From Vandiemenella viatica (taxonomy: Eukaryota > Arthropoda > Insecta > Orthoptera > Morabidae): a stretch of 64,000 bases of DNA. Where the stretch lies: NCBI GenBank assembly GCA_031002005.1, contig CM061918.1, positions 40,986,947 through 41,050,946 of the forward strand. The letters run 5' to 3'. Position 1 is the first letter of the stretch. Each line of letters starts with the position of its first letter. The notes beneath the pieces were generated by a model. The model worked only from the letters and a program-made list of their open reading frames with translations. It was not told the DNA's origin and made no database searches. Positions 55,570 through 64,000 of this stretch are shown piece after piece. The translations under genes and the position numbers were made by a program.

Positions 55570-56925
55570 GTAAATGAGCACTAATTCACCCACTTCACGT
55601 AAAAATTGTATAAAACCGATATTAATAACTACGGAGGGATTTCCTTGTTACCAATTACCTACAAAATACTATCAAAACACCTATCTTGAGACTTGAAACA
55701 CAAACCGATCATCTTATCAGCGAATATCAGGCAGGTTAATCATGTGCGGAACAAATTATAAATCTCAAAACTATCTTACAGATCCGTAAAAATAACTATC
55801 ACCTTTGTAGACTTTAATAAAGCTTACACTTACAAAATTTTTAATATACTAGAAGTAGACAGCAAAACAAGAGAATTAATCAAACGCACATTAACGGATA
55901 CCATCTCAAATTTAAGTTCTTCAGCGAAGTATCTGAACCTTTTTGAAATCAGAACAGGAGTACGACAAGTAGATGGACTATCACCCCTTTGATAATTATT
56001 GTTCTCAACAAATTAATCAAAACCTGAAATAAATAAATAAAAGGAATATAGATTGGCAGGCTACTAAAAAAAAACTTCACCTGCTGTGTTTGGCCTTTGC
56101 AGATGACCTAGCGATTCTCTTCAACAACAGGCAAGAGGCAGTCTACTCCCTTAAAAGACTCCATGAAATTTCAGCTAATACTAGTCTCCAAATCTCGTAT
56201 GATAAAACCCACTACACAGAAGGATCCTAGCGATACGAAGATAGACAACCTAGGAAAAAAGATTGGCAATATCTCTCGAGTAACTAAATTCATATATCTA
56301 GGGGAAATTATTCAACCTGCAGGACTGAATCGTGAAGCAAACAATGAGAAAAAATCTAAAATAACAAAAGCCTATAGAATCACCTGGAGCAGATACAACA
56401 AAGTCAATATTCCAAAAGGTAAAGCAAAGACATTATAATACTAATAAAACCAGAGGCATTATAGACTACGCATCGGAAACTGATTATCGGCGGTAGATCA
56501 CCGATTAAAGATTGTGAAAAGTAAGAAAGAAATTTTTTAAAGAAAATCACCGACTTACTTTGTAGGGGAGTAATTTGGATGAAAAGGAAATCAAATGAAC
56601 TAATATCAGCAATCCGACAATTTAGACACATTGAGGAAAAGACAAATTGTCATATTGTCAGAATTAATAGCAGAATAACCGAATTCTCAACCGAACCATT
56701 TCAATGAAAATGAAAAACAATTGACTACTTCAAATCTAAAAGGACCTCCAGGAAATTGGAATCGCAGATGATGTGCAGGACAGATGCAGATTTAGTAGCA
56801 TGGCCAATAGCTATGAATTTGCCAATAATCCGTGTGTTAGACGGAACGCTTGGACGGTGGAACGCAGGAAACAGCTCAGCGAGGGGATGAAGAGATTTTG
56901 GGAAAAGAAGAAAAACATCTGCTAA
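55570..56925 (+). pseudogene. LINE reverse transcriptase remnant (RTE/BovB-like group)
   Basis: Interrupted frames follow the order of a non-LTR reverse transcriptase: NYGGISLLPITYKILSKHLS near 55623, VDFNKAYT near 55810, an RTGVRQ..GLSPL-like block near 55960, and LAFADDLAIL with the catalytic FADD at 56095-56106. The frame at 56163-56438 then carries FIYLGEIIQPAGLNREAN and AYRITWSRYNK. The end has WTVERRKQLSEGMKRFWEKK and a stop at 56923-56925. Many stops and frame shifts make it inactive. The C-terminal motif favours an RTE-like group over the Jockey-like family at 53.3 kb. Confidence 0.82.
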
Positions 56926-57337
56926 TTAAGTTCAGTCGCGCTCCTCGACTGGGTATAAGATGAAAGAATAAAAAAAAGTCGCCAGACTACTTCCGACGTC
57001 GATCCCACGATAAGGGGAGGGATCTCACCGCCCTTCAAGAACATGAGAAAACCTCACCAAGGAGAGAGAGGATCTCATCCAAAAAAAAGGGGGGGGGGGC
57101 GGAGTTCGGATTTCCGAAAAAAAAACACCTCACGTTTAATGGAGATTCCCTAATGTGTAACCCATGGTGCAGGGGGAAGAAATAGTAACCGCTTCATTTT
57201 AATGTGAAATCGGAAAGCTGAGAAACTTTAATCTTAAATTTCTCAAATTACCGATTTCTCTTTGAACGTAACTCACAAAATAATTGCTGGTCGGATACTT
57301 CTGGCAGTGGAATGTTTACCGTGGTTTCTGCACAAGT
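56926..57337. other. Stretch with a possible Harbinger-type MITE piece
   Basis: GGGGAGGGATCTCACC near 57016, a G12 run near 57090, and ACACCTCACGTTTAATGGAG near 57126 recall the C-rich Harbinger MITE family of 25 kb. No paired ends are intact. Confidence 0.4.
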
Positions 57338-58220
57338 ATTCACACTAGCGGTCAGCTCAGCTCAGGTCAAAAATCGCTATACACGTAATCCAATGGGAGC
57401 ATTCACACTACGCGGTCCGCTCAGGTCAGGGCAAGGCAGGTCAAACTGAAGATCAACAACGGTCAAGACCTGAGCTGAGCTGACTGGTACTGTGAATGAG
57501 CAATGGTCTGGTCTGGTTAGGTCAGATCAGATCAGATCAAATAGGCGACAAACGTCTGAAAACGTTTGCTCGTAAGTCATAACCAATAACACATAGTACT
57601 AAATAAAAAAATGTTTTAACAGTATGTTATTTCTGATTATTATAAAGTTGACAAAATTTAATATAAATTCAATAATTATTACAAGTTTTCGTACAGCCAA
57701 AGAACAGATACCGCTTCCGAATTTAAAAAAAATTCGTGAATTTATTTCTTGTATCCAAAGCTTCTTTACGAGCATTAGCACCCAAACAAGAATATTTGTA
57801 AAAAAACTGTTCTTCTCGTTCATCCTGAAATTTACTATCTACATGACATGAAATGTTATCCTTTTGTACATAACTGTGCAAAACACATGTTGCTAAAATT
57901 ATTTCATCAATGAATTAATTTATCTAAAATAAATTCGAAATCTTTGAGCTGGAATATTAAAAGCATTTTCCAATATTCGTCTCGTACTGCTTAGCCAGTA
58001 ATTATATTTTTTCCCCCCTTGATCTGTTTGCGCTTCAAACTCTGGATGCACCCAGGACCGTCTTCTTTTTTATCTTGACGTATTGTTAGCCTCGTCATCC
58101 AAAATCAGTGCGATTTTAACTAACGTTAATGTAGAGAACGGCATTGTTCGCGACGAGCAATTGAAATGAAGTAGACTTGTCTACGACTTATTCTGACCTG
58201 ACCTGACCGCTAGTGTGAAT
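57338..58220. mobile_element. DNA transposon with perfect 18-bp inverted ends
   Basis: ATTCACACTAGCGGTCAG at 57338-57355 is perfectly mirrored at 58203-58220. GGTCAG repeats follow inside each end. Related termini (ATTCACACTACGCGGTC at 57401, and TGACTGGTACTGTGAAT at 57481-57497, reversed) lie inside the left end. Termini of this kind occur in ISL2EU/IS4EU-type Harbinger elements. The target duplication is not evident, and the true ends may lie a few bases further out (GCGC.. on the right). The frames at 57599-57851 are on both strands and not recognised. Confidence 0.75.
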
Positions 58221-59869
58221 GCGCCTTTACTTTCCCCGCTGTTGAAGTGTTAACTGTGGCAAAACCTGTTTAAGAATGTGGTTCGCGCATTAGAACCGTA
58301 CGTGAACCAAGTTGCAGTCATCAGCTGAGAACTTCAATACAGTCCGGTATGGCTGCGTCTTATTGTCTTAGGTAAAGCAGCTGCGCGATTAGACTCTGAT
58401 AACTGAGCAAATTGAGAGTGAGTCTCCCGTATACTAGAATATCCCACAAAACCAATTCCTGTAAAAATAGGCCAAGTCTCGTGTTCACGTAGTGACAAAA
58501 AGTTATGAGATCTTCTGAGCCAAGTACACGCTTTACAGTGTGTATTTCACTTGTGAAACAGAATGGTTTCTCTCGGTGTCATAAATCGTTAATGATTCCA
58601 TTTGAAAATCAGTGAATAAGTATTTAAGACATCAATATACGTTACCAACAATGACCCACTCTCTGAAATCAATGGGTGTGCGCCGTAGCCGATCAATTGC
58701 CGTCAGTTTCACTACCACCACAAAAAAATTACTAGTAGCTTCCAAACTAAGCATAGGAACAAACGTAAAATTCAAGGCTTTGGTTCAACTTGCTCACCGC
58801 TAAGTAGTATAGAAATATTAGGTTTATAGCTTCATCCGGAGCAAAGCAATTAATCCGCAAATATGTGCCAGAATTTTTCATGTTTAGGATTGTAATTAAA
58901 TAAATACGGGGAAAAACTTCAATATTAGTATTTTTCTTATGATTTAGGGATGTGTATCAAATTACTCGTTTCTTGGATTACTGGAAGTACAGTGGAATTT
59001 TGATGACGGGGTGTCGTGCCGAAATAAAATTTTGAATTTCAATAACTTCCAAAGTAATAAAAGGAAAGAAGTAAAATTTAACACATTAGTTAAACATAAT
59101 AAGCTCACTCCACAGTGAAAAAATGAGGTGTATAAAATTAATAGCGTAGAAAGAGATTTCACATTAGGGGTAGGTACATAGAAATTTACGAGTTTCAGAG
59201 TTTTCTTAGAACATGTGCGTAAAATTTTATCTATGTACCAAATTTCAGCTTTCTACTGCTACGGAAAGTACCTTAAAGTTTTGATAATCATCAGTCAGTG
59301 AATGACAAAATCGCTGAAGTTTGCATGAACTAAGAACAGTAACAAAATAAAATTTAGTACGTTTGATCAGATTGCTGATATCTATATCATAATACAAATT
59401 TAAGACATGTAGCATGAATACGACCGAAGAAATTTATGTCCAAAAATGGCCCGAATCGCTTCGAAAAAAGTGTAGGCAGTGCTGCCGTGCACTCACTGGA
59501 CGAACAGCAAGTAAAGAGATTGCTCTGATATTTGTACCCCCCCCCCCTTCTATCTCTGTCTCTCTTTGTACGTACTGAACAGTTGGCCTCGTAATCCTAT
59601 TCCAAAGTCCATTTCCGATTTGCATCCGTAACAAATTCGGTTTGCCAAGTTGCACCGTCTGTACTCGCTCGCCGCAAACCGCTGGTTTCATAATCACCTG
59701 TAACGCGGTTCCCGACGGCAATGCAGTTTCCCACTGCAAAGTGCTTTTATCTCGTTTGAGGACTCCCAGTAGGGCACGCTGCAAACGTTCTCAGAGATAC
59801 TCTCAATTTTATAGCTAGGATAAATAATTTGACGATTATTACGTATAATTCTCTGAACTACATACCCTA
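58221..59869. other. Stretch without recognised gene
   Basis: A 116-residue minus frame at 59434-59784 lies in a GC-richer patch and has no known motif. The rest is AT-rich. Confidence 0.4.
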
Positions 59870-60040
59870 TCTACATCTACACCCTGCTCCTCAAGGAAAC
59901 TACAGGTGATAGGAAAATTAATATCCTGTGCATTCCAGTCTCTAACAGCACAAAACGAAGAAAGAATTAAAATTGGCATTAGTACACGCTGATATCTATA
60001 GTGTCATTCCGACCCAAATATGTTGATGGGAGTAGAATTT
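59870..60040 (-). mobile_element. LINE 3' fragment, same family as 53285-54065
   Basis: On the minus strand, TGCAGTGAAATTCTACTCCC, ATATTTGGGTCGGAA and GACTGGAATGCACAGGA are followed by a short GTAGATGTAGAT tail. These match the end of the LINE at 53.8-54.06 kb. Only the last part of the element is present. Confidence 0.78.
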
Positions 60041-60069
60041 CACTGCATTCGTAAATGACAACTTGTTCT

Positions 60070-60200
60070 CATGGTAATAAATTTATGTGCAAATTACGCC
60101 GTCTGCCTACCAAAGAACCCCAGCCGTACTTCCTTTTGAATTCTATGATGCTTCAGCGTTCACAAATCGCAAGGGTTTTTTTCTCTGCATATTCTTGAAA
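60070..60200 (+). repeat. Dispersed repeat, copy 1 (inverted partner at 60545-60741)
   Basis: GTGCAAATTACGCCGTCTGC, CTACCAAAGAACCCCAGCC and CGCAAGGGTTTTTTTCTCTG reappear in reverse complement at 60590-60720. The element type is unknown. Confidence 0.7.
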
Positions 60201-60384
60201 CAATAACTTCATAGCCATACGGATCCCACTCACAACAATATTTAGCTATTGCTAATATATTATATACGCGAACACAACTGAAAGATTGATATCAATTTTT
60301 GTATTTAAAATTTGATATTTAAAAATACTTCATTATTTTTATGCTTCGGTTTGCCTAAATTGTAATTACTGTTTGGAGAGATTT

Positions 60385-60410
60385 TATATATATATATATA
60401 TATATATATA
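60385..60410. repeat. (TA)n microsatellite
   Basis: About 13 TA dinucleotides inside the first copy of the AT-rich unit and absent from the second. Confidence 0.95.
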
Positions 60411-60544
60411 ATGATTCCATCTTTAATATATAATCACATTTCTTGGTTTTCTTGAACGAGAGCAGAAACATTATAATTGTCGATTCAACCATTCAACCAT
60501 TGGAATTTGAATGGCATATCTGTAGGTTTTAGAAGTATACATGG

Positions 60545-60741
60545 TGAATAAACTTTTCTTGGGTAATTAGCAGAGTTAGTCCATCGATCAAACAGGACGT
60601 TTCGGATGTCACAATATGCAGAGGGGAAAAAAACCCTTGCGTTTTGTGACCGCAATATCACAGAATTCATACTGAAGTAAGGCTGGGGTTCTTTGGTAGG
60701 CAGTCGGCGTAATTTGCACATTGTCAAGTGACCCAGTTTTA
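60545..60741 (-). mobile_element. Short insert with 11-bp direct flanks
   Basis: AGTATACATGG precedes the insert (60534-60544) and follows it at its right border (near 60744-60754). It looks like a target duplication longer than those of DNA transposons, as with retroposed copies. The minus-strand frame across it (60485-60727) is not a known protein. Its body is the inverted partner of 60070-60200. Confidence 0.6.
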
Positions 60742-61145
60742 TATAGTATACATGGAATTACCACATCCTCTCTTTTGAATATGACAATAAAAATTGGTGC
60801 TTTGATTTTTTTTTTTAATAATCTTTTGACAGTTAATCTGGTACCGCTATATATGAACACAATTGAAAGATTGATATTAATTTTCGTATTTAAAATTGGA
60901 TATTTGCAAATACTTCATTATTTTTGTGTTTCGGATTACATTCCATCTGGAATATATAATCAAATTCCTTGGTTTTCTTAAATCAGAGCACGAAACGCAT
61001 TCCTATCGAGGCAATAGTTTGAATTGGAATAGCATATCTGTTGGTATTAATAGTCACGTGGTATTACCATATCCTCACTTTTGAATATTGCCATTAAAAT
61101 TGCTTTGATTATTTTATCTTTTGACTGCCAATTTCGTACCACTGA

Positions 61146-64000
61146 AACAACGGGGTTGGTTAATGTTTTCTAAGAAAAATGATAGGAATTCCAACCTTCA
61201 GATTAATGATGTGGGGCGGCAATTTAGATAAATCAAGTGTATTTAAGAATTAATTTGGATAATTTACTGCTTCATCTAGATCTATAACAGTATATATTGA
61301 TTTGTTAGTAGCTGTTTTTCATGGTTACAGTCGTTGAATGCTGATATTAATGAAATTTACACCCACATGTTTTGCAGCTAATATTACACGTTCACTAAAC
61401 CATTGATGACTTTTGTAATTTTGTTTGGTATATGGAAATACGCTTTGAACCAATTATCCTTGTGAATGAGTGATCGTGTAAAAATCGTTTCGCAATTTAA
61501 TGCAGCCTGTGTATTCAAATTCAGAATTATACCGAAATACAATACGATATAGTTTTCCAAAACTGTTAATAGATTAATTTGCATGGATAATACATGTTAT
61601 GATTCAGTAGCACGTGACTGACATGTAGCCATTTTTTTCCTAGTGGATAGCTTTAATCCTTCTCCGCGCAGTGCGTACCATTATTTTTTTTTAAGCGTAA
61701 ATGGGTACCGTAGTTTTTTAGTCTATAGCGGAAACGCACGAACATTCCCTTTTATATGTAGGGGAAGGCCGAGCGAAGTGAATAGGCTAAGGTTTGACGA
61801 TGTTTGAAGGTAACTTAGAATTTACCAAAGAGCATCAAAATCAGGGGTTACAACGTTCAACTAGTACATACCAGAATTTTTTAGTTTCTTTTGCATTACG
61901 TTTAGTACCTAAATAACCAATTTTTCATAAAGTAACCAAGTGGCCACATAGCTTCAGAATCAGAAATCCCTGCATATTGTGAAATATGCAGTGATTAAAA
62001 ACGCTCTAAACTTGCAAAACAGTATACTTTATTTCGAAAAAAAGTCATATAACTTGCGAAAATTGTAATAAAAGTACCTTTTGGACCTTATAATTTCTAT
62101 TATTTACAAGTGAAGGAATAGCTGTTTCGTTCAACTTCATCACAGAGTTCGTGAACTCAAAAGTAACGCATCCATCGTTCTTGTGATCTTGGGCTGAAAA
62201 ATGTTCGTTGCACTGTGTGTATTCTTGATCATCGTCGTCATTAAATAACATTCCTTTAGGGTTAGATTTCCTGCAGTCTGTGAGCTTATTTTTTTATTTA
62301 GCGTTGGTTTCCTTTTTTTTTCGTTTTCTTCTTTTTGTTTGCTTTGGCAGCCTAAAGTACATTTTTATATGAACTTGATGTGTATGTCTGCACAGCACCT
62401 TTGTTTCGGCCTTTGCATTTGCTTTTTCCTGCTATTGTTGCACGACAATGTCCTTTCGGCTCACAGAAAAAGTTTTCGGTCGTTGAAATACCACCACAAA
62501 ATAATCTGATAGGAACAAACAGAATCCGTGCGCAGCAGACAGAGGCCACGGCTTGGCGCAATTACAGAAACGTCATTTTATCTTTGCGAAGAAGCAATCA
62601 AGATAAGCATATAAGGCATTTACAGCAAAAACATCACTCGCGCAAAAGAATTTTGTTCAGAAGCGGTAAGTCATCTGATTTGATTTCTTAGTAATAAATT
62701 CATACACTGACCGCTTACCAAACATCAGGCTCGTCAAAAACCACAAATATTCTAATACCTTTGAGAAACGATAAGCTAACCGGTCTCAAGGCAACAGAAG
62801 CCATTAAGTTGCACTAGTTATGATTTTTCCCGCGTCATGGCACAATCCTTTAGACCCAAAATCCCCCATGGCCACTTTTCACAGCTCTCCCCTGTAGATT
62901 TGCTTTACAGATTCATTACAATTCTTCAAAGTTCGATCTTCGATTTACAGGCTAGAATCAGCTTTTCCAACTAACATCAAACAAATAAATGGAAACTGGC
63001 TCTGCATAATATTGTGTCAAATGTCTTCCTGGAGAAGTTGCAACCAAATTTTAATTTCCCAAGTTGCTACATCCATCATAAAAACATAAAATTGGTTTTT
63101 ATCTCGTAGCAAACAGTTCGTTTACTCTCTGCGACCAGGATTTCTGATTGCAACTGCCTGGTACTAATTTGTTTTCACTAAGCAAACTTCGGCAGCTTAC
63201 ACTTAATTTATTTTTCTCTCTCTCCTAAGTCGCTAGTGGTAGCCACAAAGGCATTTCGTTTACTGCTTGCGGTTACGATTTATCTGCCTCGTGCAGATCT
63301 GTTTTCATACAATTAACTTCGGTTGTTTACACTTCATTTATTTTTCTTTCTACGAAAATTCGCTCTCCCAAATAGTAGGCACAAAGCAGACTTGCTTTCA
63401 GGAATGTCGCGGAAAATCCGAAGAATTGTCCGGCCGCCATACACATCTCCATTTCGGGCTCATTTAACTTGTCTCGTCATATAACCTAACCTGATGATAC
63501 TAACACTTAATAGATCCTACGGCCTTACTACCAAACAGCACCAAGGAGCGATCAAGCATTAATAGTGTAAAGTTCTGCCAGGGCGGAAGGTAAATTTAAG
63601 ATCCGGTAAAATTCAGGACGAGACAATGATTCGAACTAAGAACCTGTAACATCAGAAGGGCCTTTACGTATGCGAGTTGTTAAAAAATTTTAATGTGTTT
63701 TTAACTTTCTGGAAGTTTACGAACATTGGTCAATAAAGTGTCAAGAGTCACGAAATATATCGACACCCGTTCAGAAACAATCGCACCACTTTCGTAATTG
63801 TCTCAAAACAGTTTTTGAACAGTGTGACAACAGTTCTTGCAAAGTCGAAGACAACGACTGTTCAACTAGTTATTACGCAAGAGCCGATACTTGCGGGAAA
63901 AAAAAGAAGAAAAAACACAATGTAGTAACGTCGGTTTATGAAGTAAGAGAAGATCTAGTGAGCTTAACAAAGATGAATAAGTGTTACGAGTAGGGAACTA
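61146..64000. other. Terminal stretch without recognised gene
   Basis: Frames at 62045-62251 (-), 62352-62561 (-), 62380-62691 (+) and 63267-63467 (+) have no clear family. The minus-strand pair is separated by a Lys/Arg-rich segment (TKRRKRKKKETN) and then an acidic DDDDQEY stretch with two cysteines. This faintly recalls the C-terminus of Tigger/pogo-type transposases, and I would not rely on it. TTTACACTTMATTTATTTTTCT recurs at 63199 and 63329 with similar flanks, a small local duplication. Confidence 0.4.

Larger units (their letters stand above)
60245..61145. repeat. Two direct copies of a 300-400 bp AT-rich unit, first one interrupted
   Basis: Unit 1 (from about 60250) and unit 2 (from about 60848) share GAACACAAYTGAAAGATTGAT, AATACTTCATTATTTTT, ATATATAATCA with CTTGGTTTTCTT, GGCATATCTGTNGGT, TTACCAYATCCTC and ATCTTTTGACNG. 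Unit 1 contains an extra insert at about 60545-60741 flanked by AGTATACATGG on both sides. A (TA)n tract lies at 60385-60410. Confidence 0.72.

Noticed and set aside
62045..62561. C-terminus of a Tigger/pogo-type transposase on the minus strand
   Set aside because: Only a Lys-rich then acidic composition and two cysteines hint at it. No conserved catalytic block is present.
1..64000. CRISPR array or bacterial operon structure
   Set aside because: No repeat-spacer pattern with regular unique spacers exists. The sequence is clearly eukaryotic.

Overview
The window is nuclear DNA from an animal, most likely an insect. It is intergenic and densely packed with transposons. No open reading frame reads as an intact host protein-coding gene; most long frames are shadows of repeats or broken transposase. 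The tRNA-headed SINE, present in about a dozen copies, resembles SINEs I associate with polyneopteran insects (stick insects, cockroaches, termites, grasshoppers). The LINE ending in GTAGAT repeats and the mariner, Tc1, Harbinger, hAT, Transib-like and Helitron-like remains also fit an arthropod. The exact order cannot be fixed from sequence alone. The first 487 bases are an assembly gap.

The one clear functional gene is an intronless initiator tRNA-Met on the minus strand at 16509-16580, with both internal pol III promoter boxes and a T-run terminator.

Layout: 1.9-2.2 kb holds a 21-bp minisatellite. 3.9-6.7 kb has a SINE, a mariner remnant and diverged duplications. 7.7-10.8 kb is a hAT element (8-bp target duplication, broken transposase, a second element nested in it) directly abutting another hAT-type MITE and a Helitron-like 5' end. 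11.2-12.4 kb holds Harbinger-type remnants (a MADF-like frame and a frameshifted transposase). 12.6-14.6 kb is a palindromic MITE and four SINEs. 15.4-16.6 kb has a foldback repeat, a hAT MITE and the tRNA. 20.5-27.5 kb is SINEs and stacked MITEs, including a mariner element inside a Harbinger MITE. 28.6-31.4 kb carries two same-family hAT elements 51 bp apart, one of them invaded by a third. 38.2-39.4 kb is a Transib-like element whose two ends match the heptamer-23-nonamer layout of a V(D)J recombination signal. 40.6-41.4 kb is a long-armed Tc1 foldback. 42-52 kb has more hAT and Harbinger MITEs, including a Helitron-like end broken twice. 53.3-60 kb has pieces of two LINE families and an element with perfect 18-bp inverted ends. 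The last 3 kb shows nothing recognisable.

The genes do not form pathways. The biology here is the insertion history, readable from intact target-site duplications: 8 bp for hAT types, TTA for Harbinger types, TA for mariner/Tc1 types, and an approximate 5 bp for the Transib-like element. The strongest candidate for something not yet described is the 38.2-39.4 kb Transib-like element, with its RSS-like ends and an unrecognised spliced-looking reading frame.
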